Source: Nemertoderma westbladi
Taxonomy: Eukaryota; Xenacoelomorpha; Nemertodermatida; Nemertodermatidae
DNA length: 39,652 nt
Direction of reading: 5' to 3'
NCBI GenBank assembly: GCA_032718475.1
Contig: JAUCBJ010005757.1
Span: 1-39,652, forward strand
In this document: piece by piece, positions 9,401 to 19,387 of the stretch
Numbering within the stretch: position 1 is the stretch's first letter
Layout of the letters: every line of letters starts with the position of its first letter
Made by a program: the position numbers and the translations under genes
The notes under the pieces: generated by a model
Told to the model about the DNA's origin: nothing
The model's database searches: none
The model's input: the letters and a program-made list of their open reading frames with translations, nothing else

Positions 9401-12400
9401 GTGTATAATAACTTACAGAACCACTCAATGGTGTATAAAAACTTACAGATACACTGGTGTATAATAACTTACAGATACACTCACTGGTGTATAAAAACAT
9501 ACAGATACACTGGTGTATAATAACTTACAGATACACTCACTGGTGTATAAAAACATACACATACACTGGTGTATAATAACTTACAAATACACTCCCTGGT
9601 GTATAAAAACTTACAGATACACTGGTGTATATTAACTTACAGATACACTCAATGGTGTTTAAAACTTACAGATACACTGGTCTATAAAAACTTACCGTTA
9701 CACTGGTGTATAATAACTCACCGATACACTGGTGTATAAAAACTTACAGATACACTCAATGGTGTATAAAAACTTACAGATACACTGGTGTATAATAACT
9801 TAGAGATACACTCACTGGTGTATAAAAACATACAGATACACTGGTGTATAATAACTTACAGATACACTCACTGGTGTATAATAACTCACCGATACACTGG
9901 TGTATAAAAACTTACAGATACACTGGTGTATATTAACTTACAGATACACTCAATGGTGTTTAAAACTTACAGATACACTGGTCTATAAAAACTTACCGTT
10001 ACACTGGTGTATAATAACTCACCGATACACTGGTGTATAAAAACTTACAGATACACTCACTGGTGTATAAAAACTTACAGATACACTGGTGTATAATAAC
10101 TTACAGATACACTCACTGGTGTATAAAAACATACAGATACACTGGTGTATAATAACTTACAGATACACTCACTGGTGTATAATAACTCACCGATACACTG
10201 GTGTATAAAAACTTACAGATACACTGGTGTATATTAACTTACAGATACACTCAATGGTGTTTAAAACTTACAGATACACTGGTCTATAAAAACTTACCGT
10301 TACACTGGTGTATAATAACTCACCGATACACTGGTGTATAAAAACTTACAGATACACTCACTGGTGTATAAAAACTTACAGATACACTGGTGTATAATAA
10401 CTTACAGATACACTCAATGGTGTTTAAAACTTACAGATACACTGGTGTATAATAACTTACAGATACACTCACTGGTGTATAAAAACATACAGATACACTG
10501 GTGTATAATAACTTACAGATACACTCAATGGTGTTTAAAACTTACAGATACACTGGTGTATAATAACTTACAGATACACTCACTGGTGTATAAAAGCATA
10601 CAGATACACTGGTGTATAATAACTTACAGATACACTCACTGGTGTATAAAAACATACAGATACACTGGTGTATAATAACTTAGAGATACACTCACTGGTG
10701 TATAAAAACATACAGATACACTGGTGTATAATAACTTACAGATACACTCACTGGTGTATAAAAACATACAGATACACTGGTTTATAATAACTTACAAATA
10801 CACTCACTGGTGTATAAAAACTTACAGATACACTGGTGTATATTAACTTACAGATACACTCAATGGTGTTTAAAACTTACAGATACACTGGTCTATAAAA
10901 ACTCACCGTTGCACTGGTGTATATAAACTTACAGATACAATTTGTGTATAATAACTTACAGATACACTCACAGGTGTATAAAAACATACAGATACACTGG
11001 TGTATAATAACTTACAGATACACTCACTGGTGTATAAAAACATACAGATACACTGGTGTATAATAACTTACAGATACACTCAATGGTGTATAAAAACTTA
11101 CCGATACACTGGTGTATATTAACTTACAGATACACTCACTGGTGTATAAAAACATACAGATACACTGGTGTATAATAACTTACAGATACACTCACTGGTG
11201 TATAAAAACATACAGATACACTGGTGTATAATAACTTACAGATACACTCAATGGTGTATAAAAACTTATCGATACACTGGTGTATATTAACTTACAGATA
11301 CACTCACTGGTGTATAAAAACATACAGATACACTGGTGTATAATAACTTACAGATATACTGGGTCTATAAAAACTTACAGATACACTGGTGTATAAAAAC
11401 TTGCAGATACACTCACTGGTGTATAAAAACATACAGATACACTGGTGTATAATAACTTACAGATACACTCAATGGTGTATAAAAACTTACCGATACACTG
11501 GTGCATATTAACTTACAGATACACTCACTGGTGTATAAAAACATACAGATACACTGGTGTATAATAACTTACAGATATACTGGTCTATAAAACCTTACCA
11601 ATACACTGGTGTATAAAAACTTACAGATACACTGGTGTATAAAAACTTGCAGATATACTGGGTCTATAAATACTTACAGATACACTGGTGTTTAAAACTT
11701 ACAGATACACTGGTGTATAATAACTTACAGATACACTCACTGGTGTATAAAAACATACAGATACACTGGTGTATAATAACTTACAGATACACTCAATGGT
11801 GTTTAAAACTTACAGATACACTGGTGTATAATAACTTACAGATACACTCAATGATGTATAAAAACTACCGATACACTGGTGTATAATAACTTACAGATAC
11901 ACTCACTGGTGTATAAAAACATACAGATACAATGGTGTATAATAACTTACAGATACACTCAATGGTGTATAAAAACTTACCGATACCCTGGTGTATAATA
12001 ACTTACAAATACACTCACTGGTGTATAAAAACTTACAGATACACTGGTGTATAATAACTTACAGATATACTGGGTCTATAAATACTTACAGATACACTGG
12101 TGTATAATAACTTACAGATATACTGGTCTATAAAACCTTACCGGATACACTGGTGTATAAAACCTTACCGGATACACTGGTGTATAAAAACTTACAGATA
12201 CACTGGTGTACAAAAACTTGCAGATATACTGGGTCTATAAATACTTACTGATACACAGGTGTATAATAACTTACAGATACACTGGTCTATAAAACCTTAC
12301 CGATACACTGGTGTATAAAACTTACTGATACACTGGTGTATAAAAAACGATAAAAACTTACAGATACACTCACTGGTGTTTAAAACTTACAGATACACTT

Positions 12401-13656
12401 TTGTATAAAAACTTACTTATTGGTCTATATACTTACAGATACATTGGTGTATAATAACTTACAGATACACTCAATGGTGTATAAAAACTTATCGATACAC
12501 TGGTGTATATTAACTTACAGATACACTCACTGGTGTATAAAAACATACAGATACACTGGTGTATAATAACTTACAGATATACTGGGTCTATAAAAACTTA
12601 CAGATACACTGGTGTATAAAAACTCGCAGATACACTCACTGGTGTATAAAAACATACAGATACACTGGTGTATAATAACTTACAGATACACTCAATGGTG
12701 TATAAAAACTTACCGATACACTGGTGCATATTAACTTACAGATACACTCACTGGTGTATAAAAACATACAGATACACTGGTGTATAATAACTTACAGATA
12801 TACTGGTCTATAAAACCTTACCAATACACTGGTGTATAAAAACTTACAGATACACTGGTGTATAAAAACTTGCAGATATACTGGGTCTATAAATACTTAC
12901 AGATACACTGGTGTTTAAAACTTACAGATACACTGGTGTATAATAACTTACAGATACACTCACTGGTGTATAAAAACATACAGATACACTGGTGTATAAT
13001 AACTTACAGATACACTCAATGATGTATAAAAACTACCGATGCACTGGTGTATAATAACTTACAGATACACTCACTGGTGTATAAAAACATACAGATACAA
13101 TGGTGTATAATAACTTACAGATACACTCAATGGTGTATAAAAACTTACCGATACACTGGTGTATAATAACTTACAAATACACTCACTGGTGTATAAAAAC
13201 TTACAGATACACTGGTGTATAATAACTTACAGATATACTGGGTCTATAAATACTTACAGATACACTGGTGTATAATAACTTACAGATATACTGGTCTATA
13301 AAACCTTACCGGATACACTGGTGTATAAAACCGTACCGGATACACTGGTGTATAAAAACTTACAGATACACTGGTGTATAAAAACTTGCAGATATACTGG
13401 GTCTATAAATACTTACAGATACACAGGTGTATAATAACTTACAGATACACTGGTCTATAAAACCTTACCGATACACTGGTGTATAAAACTTACTGATACA
13501 CTGGTGTATAAAAAACGATAAAAACTTACAGATACACTCACTGGTGTTTAAAACTTACAGATACACTGGTGTATAAAAACTTACCTATTGGTCTATATAC
13601 TTACAGATACATTGGTGTATAATAACTTACAGATATACAGGTGTATAAAAACTTAC
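6480..13656 (-). repeat. 7.2-kb minisatellite of 26/30-bp units that repeats the exon 2 splice donor
   Basis: The plus-strand unit is ACTGGTGTATAAAAACTTAC(A/C)GATAC (26 bp), with a common 30-bp form that has ACTC added. I estimate about 260 units. On the sense strand each unit reads ATACACCAGTGTATC(T/G)GTAAGT, that is CAG, seven bases, then GTAAG. The first unit is the real exon 2 donor TATCG|GTAAGT at 13657/13656. Higher-order structure: alternating 26+30 dimers of 56 bp, 301-bp blocks around 9715, 10016 and 10317, and a roughly 1.2-kb block at about 11260-12450 repeated at about 12485-13620. The Tyr/Arg/Thr/Trp-rich open frames here are repeat artefacts. Confidence 0.95.
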
Positions 13657-13776
13657 CGATACACTGGTATATCCCACATCGTTATACATCTGTTCGGTTG
13701 TTGAATCAACTCCGTAACTCCCATCGAATGTGAACATCTTCGATAGTTCACCCTTCTTATCATCCTTGTTCCTAAT
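13657..13776 (-). CDS. KIF17: kinesin-2 (KIF17/OSM-3-like) exon 2
   Basis: A 120-nt exon of exactly 40 codons (residues 48-87) on the minus strand, from acceptor TTATTTTGTTAG to donor TATCG|GTAAGT. It encodes FTFDGSYGVDSTTEQMYNDV, the conserved strand and helix ahead of the P-loop in KIF17 and OSM-3 motors. Both borders are phase 0. The last four codons give Thr-Ser-Val-Ser where kinesins of this group have Pro-Leu-Val-Glu/Asp. Those codons coincide with the first unit of the intron 2 minisatellite, so the array seems to have overwritten the exon end. Exon 1 is 501 bp upstream and exon 3 is 8.07 kb downstream. Confidence 0.92.
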
Positions 13777-13865
13777 CTAACAAAATAAATAGTTGTACCG
13801 ACGGATAATTTTATAAGTTGCGTTGCGATGCGAATTGCCGACTGTAATAATTTTACGATCATCTA
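13777..13865 (-). other. 3' part of kinesin intron 1
   Basis: Short unique sequence between the 44-bp array and exon 2. On the sense strand it ends in ACTATTTATTTTGTTAG, a reasonable 3' splice site. Confidence 0.7.
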
Positions 13866-14277
13866 AACAATACCGAACTTACCCCACAAATCCCGCCATC
13901 TCGGTCACAAACAATACCGAACTTACCGCACAAATCCCGCCATCTCGGTCACAAACAATACCGAACTTACCGCACAAATCCCGCCATCTCGGTCACAAAC
14001 AATACCGAACTTACCGCACAAATCCCGCCATCACGGTCACAAACAATACCGAACTTACCGCACAAATCCCGCCATCACGGTCACAAACAATACCGAACTT
14101 ACCGCACAAATCCCGCCATCACGGTCACAAACAATACCGAACTTACCGCACAAATCCCGCCATCACGGTCACAAACAATACCGAACTTAACGCACAAATC
14201 CCGCATCTCGATAACAAACAATACCGAACTTACCGCACAAATCCCTCCATCTCGATAACAAACAATACCGAACTTAC
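13866..14277 (-). repeat. 44-bp minisatellite, ten copies, repeating the exon 1 splice donor
   Basis: Starts of TACCGA at 13871, 13915, 13959, 14003, 14047, 14091, 14135, 14179, 14222 and 14266 show a strict 44-bp period (one 43). On the sense strand each unit contains GTGCG|GTAAGTTCGG, identical to the genuine exon 1 donor at 14278/14277. Nine of the ten copies keep GGTAAGT; the copy near 14190 reads GTTAAG and is broken. The units also hold part of a CCGAGATGGCGGGATTT segment. This fills most of the 501-bp intron 1. As 44 is not divisible by three, frames stay open through it by chance. Confidence 0.95.
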
Positions 14278-14418
14278 CGCACATGTGCCGCGCTCCGAAT
14301 CTGTAGTGATTACGTCTTCTGTACCGGCGTTTTTTTCCCTCGCGTTCATCGGTCGACACCGGCACACCACCCGGACCGATTCCTCGTCCTTGGCGACTCC
14401 ACTCCCATTGCGCCCCAT
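14278..14418 (-). CDS. KIF17: kinesin-2 (KIF17/OSM-3-like) exon 1, N-terminus of motor
   Basis: 47 codons from ATG at 14418 to donor GTGCG|GTAAGT at 14278/14277 on the minus strand. It contains SVRVVCRCRPMNAREK, the first beta strand and nucleotide-base loop (RxRP) of kinesin motors, then a segment ending RGTCA that matches the D..RG.C pattern of KIF17. The chosen Met lies 13 residues before the conserved strand, close to the usual KIF17 start. The frame is open further upstream to about 14667, so a longer N-terminus cannot be excluded, but that part is AT-rich and unlike a motor. Exon 1 ends in phase 0. Confidence 0.92.
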
Positions 14419-15133
14419 CGCCCCGGTAACAATTCGCACCACCGAGTACGAAATCAGGCTAAATAAGTTTAGAAAATTAGAACAGAATAATAAAGTTATT
14501 ATTTCATTTTCAAGCCTGTCGCAAAATGTGTAGTCTACGAAAATTGATTCAATGGGTTTTTCAACGTCAACAGTGTTTAGAGAAGAACCCCGAAATATAT
14601 TTATACCACCTAGTTTTTGCCACATTTTTAAATTTCCATTAAAAATTTTGTTTTCAAATTTTTTCAAAATTTGAAGCCTATAAATAAATGGTAAGCTTAT
14701 GTAAAATAAATTTCATAGTTTTCTATCATCAATACCAAAAAAATAACATTTTTTTTTAAACTAATTAAAACCAACTATCATTAAATTATTTTAATATAAT
14801 TAGCAAATACTAGCTACTACTCGCTCCCATAATATCACAAATGTGATGGCGTTGAACTTTATTAATCAATACAAAATAAGGTGGCATATATATAAATAAT
14901 ATTTGGAGGTCTATGTTCTCAAATCTAGTAGTCCTAATAGCTAGCTAGTAAGAAGAGTTTGCCTTCGAATTTTTCAAGAGCAAAAACTCGAGGTGTTCAT
15001 ATTGTACATGTACAATGTACGTACATGTACATATACATACTAAATGATACATTAAAAATTCCATCTTTACAATAAAATGCCAACATACCAGAGAAAATAT
15101 TCGTTGATTAACTAATACTACTACTAGGTCGAG
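14419..15133 (-). promoter_or_regulatory. presumed 5' flank and promoter region of the kinesin gene
   Basis: Upstream of the exon 1 ATG; AT-rich beyond about 14480. I see no convincing TATA box, initiator or CpG island. A palindromic patch of TGTACATGTACA and ACGTACATGTAC lies at 15002-15035. Assigned only by position. Confidence 0.35.
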
Positions 15134-15523
15134 TTAAACTCGGACAGTGGAAATGAGATCCTTCCAGGCTTCCCGATTCTCCATAGTTGTCGCAATTTCG
15201 TTTATCCCAAGTTCAGTATCCCTTTCAAGTTGATCTATATATGATATAGCCGGTCGTCCACGGGTATACTTCCCATGTGTTGGTTTCCGGAGAAGTAGAT
15301 CTGGTATGACCTCGTCTATACTTCTCCAGCAGTGCCCTCTGAATCTTAATCTGCGTTTACGGAGGGTGGTTGATACTGGTAATAGTACCATAGAGCTCGG
15401 CGTTTGTCATGTGTTGTCCCCAGCTGATGTTTAGGGCTGCCCTTAGTAGTCTTGTGTAGCAATTCGTTGTTAATCGTTTTGAATTCGTTGTTCAAGTGAT
15501 TTCGTCAGTGTCCAAGTCTCACC
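15134..15523 (-). pseudogene. old LINE reverse transcriptase, C-terminal part (3' half of a split copy)
   Basis: The minus strand reads ETWTLTKSLEQR from about 15515, then CYTRLLRAALNISWGQH, then after a frameshift near 15390 STTLRKRRLRFRGHCWRS and GRPAISYIDQLERDT to the stop at 15134. These are the thumb and C-terminal motifs of a large family of animal non-LTR retrotransposons. At least two frame breaks are visible. The upstream half of the same copy is at 21492-21675, cut off by the Gypsy insertion. Confidence 0.85.
15519..15523 (+). repeat. Gypsy target-site duplication, left (TCACC)
   Basis: TCACC directly before the 5' LTR TGTAGGG; the same five bases follow the 3' LTR at 21487-21491. 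Five bp is usual for Gypsy elements. Confidence 0.9.
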
Positions 15524-15597
15524 TGTAGGGATACCATCCAGAGCGGACTCATTACTACGTGGCTCGCCCCAATATGGTAGTCCTTGTGCATACACCA

Positions 15598-16536
15598 TTT
15601 GTGTCTACTGTTGACGGTGACACAGAACCATTTGAAGTGTTATGGGGCGTCCTCCAAGGAGACACACTTGCACCATTCTTGTTCATTATTGTGGTTGACT
15701 ATGTTCTACGCATGTCCTTAGATCATTATAATGATGATGGAGTGATGATAACTCCACCTACTGGCTCCAGAAGTCGAGGAAATCCTGCCAAGTACCTAAC
15801 TGATCTAGACTTTGCTGATGACTTAGGAGTACTCTCAGAATCATTAGAGGGAGCCCAACGGCTCCTCAGCACATTAGAACATGCTGCTTCTAGTGTTGGT
15901 CTTTTTATTAACTCCAGAAAGACCAAAATTCTGACAGTTAACTTTGAAAGTCCTCAGCAAGTCTCTGATCGGATGAGCATAAGCTCAAAGGATGGTATGC
16001 TTGAGCATGTGGACGACTTCTGTTACCTGGGATCATGGATCCGGAAGTCAGGTGAGGACCTTCGAATACGTAAGGGAAAGGCTTGGGCAGCCTTGAATAG
16101 GCTTTCCAGGATTTGGAAGTCACCGAGAATTAATCGGAAACTTAAGGTCCGATTATTTAGAGCAGCAGTAGTTCCAGTACTCCTCTATGGGAGTTCATGC
16201 TGGGCTCTAACTGCTGAGGACACCAAATCTCTGGATGGCACATTCACAAGAATGCTACGCCGGGTTCATTGTGTCAAGTATAATGCACACATCTCCGACC
16301 AGACATTATATAACATTGGAGGTGTCTCATTGGTTCCCCCAAGCTTGACACTAGAACAAAATCGCCTCCGCTTTGCAGGACATGGAGTGAATAAGCATGG
16401 TGGACAGCCCATGACTTTCTTGAGACGCATCTTAAAGGACACTGGCCTTGAAGATGCGGATGATCTAGCAAATGTCATGGGTGATAGGGAGTTGTGGCGG
16501 TGTAATTTTGTTGACAAGCCGGCACAGCATTCTTAA
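15598..16536 (+). pseudogene. LINE reverse transcriptase, C-terminal half
   Basis: Open for about 312 codons from the insertion junction to a stop at 16534-16536. It contains GVLQGDTLAPFLF (RT motif region 4), DLDFADDLGVL (catalytic box 5, FADD), then VDDFCYLGSWI, VRLFRAAVVPVLLYGSSCW and a C-terminal NRLRFAGH...DRELWR domain. The first RT motifs and any endonuclease are absent because of 5' truncation. Reading upstream into 15559 only adds LTR sequence in frame and is not part of the protein. The frame is unbroken, so this copy is younger than the minus-strand LINE it shares a nest with; the two are of related but different families. Confidence 0.9.
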
Positions 16537-16574
16537 AAATGCAGCTGCAATGCAGCATGCCGATCCTAGTAGTA
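15598..16574 (+). mobile_element. 5'-truncated LINE inserted in the Gypsy 5' LTR
   Basis: 977 bp flanked by a 12-bp target duplication GTGCATACACCA at 15586-15597 and 16575-16586. The 5' truncation is typical of target-primed reverse transcription. The 3' end has no poly(A) but ends in CCTAGTAGTA, a short TAG-type repeat as seen in some LINE clades. Confidence 0.93.
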
Positions 16575-16779
16575 GTGCATACACCAATATACTTTCAGTA
16601 TCACGGGGTAGACAACAGTCAGACAGTGTGGGATACTGTAGGTTGTACGTTGTGTGCTGTACTGCAGTACAGTACCGCCTAGCTAACAACAGCACCACTT
16701 ACCAGTTATAATAACAATATACAAATACAATATGATTGCAGCCCGATAGTTGTATTTTCCGGCTCATCATATTACCACA

Positions 16780-16797
16780 TGGCACAGTGCTCAGTAA
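16780..16797 (+). other. Gypsy primer-binding-site position
   Basis: TGGCACAGTGCTCAGTAA follows the 5' LTR immediately and starts with TGG, complementary to a tRNA CCA end. I cannot assign the tRNA. Confidence 0.55.
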
Positions 16798-16889
16798 CCG
16801 CTACGGAGTTCAGCAGTTGAACCGCGGGAAGTTTCCCCATCTGCCGGACCTAGTAAGCGTACTGCCTACTGCTACTACCGCACGGCGCG

Positions 16890-17997
16890 ATGTCCACACG
16901 CAGTCAAACACATCGCCTAGATGATATCGGTACACTTTCCGATGACGAGATATTGCGAAGCACCGAACCCACTATCCAGAGCGACCTGGAACAGGTCCGC
17001 CTCCATATGGAGCAGTAGCGCGCAGAAGCTGCTCAATGCAATGCCGCTGCTGACGCCCGGGTAACGCAACTAACTCTGCTCCTTCTAAATCACCAGGATG
17101 CCGCATTGCAACAACAGGCTGCTGCGGACGCGCAGATCGCGCAGCTACTCGCTGCACTCCAGGAGGGCGCAGCCCATCATGGTGGTGCAGCTCCGGTGCC
17201 CCACGCCGAGGGACCGGTTCCCATTCCACAACCACGTCGCCGCGTTATAGACCTTCAAGGACTGGAGAAGATAGACGGCGACATCGAGTTTACCTCTTTC
17301 TGTCGGTGGCACCAGGCCTGGCGGGTGCACACTCACCGCAAGCAGGCCTCAACCTTCCCGCGCAGCGAGCAGGTATATGCGCTCGTTTCTGCACTCGGGG
17401 GGGACATACAGCAGACTCTCACAGTCACTCTTGGTGTCGACATCAACCACGCTGACACCACGACCGAGTTCATCCTCGACGCCTTACAGACGCACCTCCG
17501 GTCTAAGCGCAACATTGCCATCGACGGAATTAAATTCTACAACTGGAGGCAGGGCCCGAACGAATCGTTCGATTCATTCCGGATTGCCCTCGAGGAACTC
17601 GCCGACGACGCCAAACTCTGCATTCACTGCCGGTACCAGCAGATCGTGAACCCAGATCCTCGTCGGAGTCGGGTCTTCCGAGACATGAACTGAGCTGCTG
17701 AAGGTCCTCCCCCAACCAACTCTCGAAGACTGCGTTCGTATCTGCCAGTCTTTCGAGGCGAGCGAGCGCAACGACACGATCATCGGCCGCGGTAAGCCGA
17801 TCACCAAGGTGGCATCTACCGACAAACGCAGACGCGGCCCTATCCAACAGCCGTCCACATCGCGATCATACAGTGCCGTGGGTGCGTGTCGGAACTGTGG
17901 AAGGAAGCACCCTATGGGGAGAGCGAACTGTCCCACTAAGGACGCACAGTGCAAACAATGCGGCACACTTCAAGGGGAGCTGTTGATCTGGGCCTGA
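16890..17997 (+). pseudogene. Gypsy gag, broken
   Basis: ATG at 16890 begins a frame with an amber stop at 17016-17018 (probably from CAG) and then continues open to 17693. A conserved-looking capsid part (FTSFCRWHQAW, then ..DALQTHLR...FYNWRQ) follows. A one-base frameshift near 17690 is needed to continue into LPQPTLEDCVRICQSFEASE and a nucleocapsid zinc knuckle CRNCGRKHPMGRANC with CKQCG after it; the second knuckle is cut by a stop at 17995-17997. Gag forms the virus-like particle in this family. At least three breaks make it non-functional. Confidence 0.85.
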
Positions 17998-18082
17998 CTC
18001 CAGAGGTAAACCCAAAACTAAAGGGCCATCAGGGGTCAACACGATTACAGGAGGCAGAGCGACAATAAACTCAATCAGCTTC

Positions 18083-18370
18083 GCGTGCATTCTCCCCCGC
18101 ATAACGGTCTACGTCTTTGGCCTCAATAACGACGAGGTGTGCGGAAAGATCCACAACGTCCTCGCAGACAGTGGCACGGCCTCCAAAATCCTGAACCAGG
18201 ACATTTACAGTCGGATGGGCGGCAGTACCCGGGATCTCATACAGCATCCCTCCGCGGATCTACGCGCTGCCAACCACCTCCCTCTCGAAATCATGGGACT
18301 CTTTCCGGCCAGAGTCGATCTCGCCAGAAGTCGACGGGTTGATCCTCTCCTTCCAGGCAATCAATGACTT
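18083..18370 (+). pseudogene. Gypsy aspartic protease
   Basis: The frame reads VLADSGTASKIL, with the catalytic Asp-Ser-Gly-Thr at 18167-18178, and LPLEIMG further on, as in retropepsins. The frame is lost after about 18370. It would cleave the Gag-Pol polyprotein. Confidence 0.75.
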
Positions 18371-18449
18371 CAAACTCATCCACCCCGACTTCCCTCAACC
18401 CATCGCCTCAGTAACAGCGGTGAAGGCATCAATTGCCCTCCCATAGATC

Positions 18450-19327
18450 CGCACGAATCTGCTCCACGAGTTCGACAATGTTTTTGATGACTCCAACAAA
18501 CCGCTCGGCATGATGGCTGGCGATCCGATGCGGATCGAGTTGAAGGAGGGCGCGACTCCATTCCACGCCAACAGTGCACGACCGATCCCCTTCGCGTTGC
18601 GAGATGAAGTCCAGGCACAACTCTGTGAAATGGAACAGCGCGGAGTAATCGAGCGGGTCACTGAACCCACGGACTGGGCCCACCCGCTCACCGTCGCACA
18701 TAAACCCAGCGGGAAACTCTGGGTTTGCGTGGACCTCTGCCACCTAAACAACCAGGTGAAGCGGCCATACTACCCCACCCCAAGCCCGCGGGTGGCAGTA
18801 ACAGGGATTTCGACTACACTACAGCGCAGATCTTCTCTGTGTTTGATGCGGCCTCTGGCTATTGGCAGGTCCCCCTTGAGTCAACATCCCAACTCCTCAC
18901 CACATTTGTCACCCGTGGGGGCGTTACAAATATATGAGGAGTGTGACGAGACTCATTTCAAGCGGGGACGAGTTCAATCGATGATGCGCTGCGAGGCCTT
19001 CCACACATGGTAAAAGTCGTCGACGATGTGTTGCTATACAGTGACAACCTCGACGACCGCATTGCCAGTGTCCGGAAGTTCCTCCAGCGCTCCCGGGAAG
19101 CCGGCATCTCACTGAACCCCGACAAGATCCAGTTCGCCCAATACGAAGTCAAGTTTGCGGGTTACGTCGTCGGGGCTGATGGAATCAGGGCTGACCCGGC
19201 CAAGGTACGGGCCATTGCGGGTTTCCCTCAACCGACCAACATCACCGACTTGCGGAGTTTCGTCGGGTTGGTCGAGCAACTCGCCCCATTTTCAACAGAC
19301 ATTTCCTCTATGATGTCCCCTCTCTGA
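18450..19327 (+). pseudogene. Gypsy reverse transcriptase, frameshifted
   Basis: Pieces in shifting frames: TPFHANSARPIPFALRDEV and WAHPLTVAHKPSGKLWVCVD (to about 18780), then FSVFDAASGYWQVPLE in another frame (catalytic Asp of motif A), then SSGDEFNR near 18957, and VVDDVLLYSDN at 19007-19060 with the catalytic YVDD-type Asp pair, followed by the FAGYVVG..GI..DP connection. At least three frame changes and a stop at 18935-18937 are seen. Confidence 0.88.
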
Positions 19328-19387
19328 CCCCTCCTCCGGTCCCACAACACATACCATTGGAACTCAGACCACGAGAAGGCATTCTCA

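Larger units (their letters stand above)
15524..16779 (+). repeat. Gypsy 5' LTR, split by a LINE insertion
   Basis: Matches the 3' LTR at 15524-15597 and again from 16575 to 16779, with the LINE in between. Without the insert and its duplicated target it is 267 bp, 28 bp longer than the 3' LTR; the extra block near 16646-16678 holds a 16-bp palindrome CTGTACTGCAGTACAG. Confidence 0.93.

Noticed and set aside
7500-11886. Tyr/Arg/Thr/Trp-rich repeated frames on the plus strand
   Set aside because: Artefacts of the 26/30-bp array, antisense to the kinesin gene.
6480-14280. CRISPR-like array of repeats and spacers
   Set aside because: Units are head-to-tail with no unique spacers and lie in a eukaryotic gene.
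5469-14418. Kinesin as a processed pseudogene
   Set aside because: Exons are separated by real introns with matching phases and GT-AG borders.
13823-14533. 236-codon plus-strand frame of Asn/Thr/Pro repeats
   Set aside because: Produced by the 44-bp repeat cycling through frames; it is antisense to kinesin exon 1.
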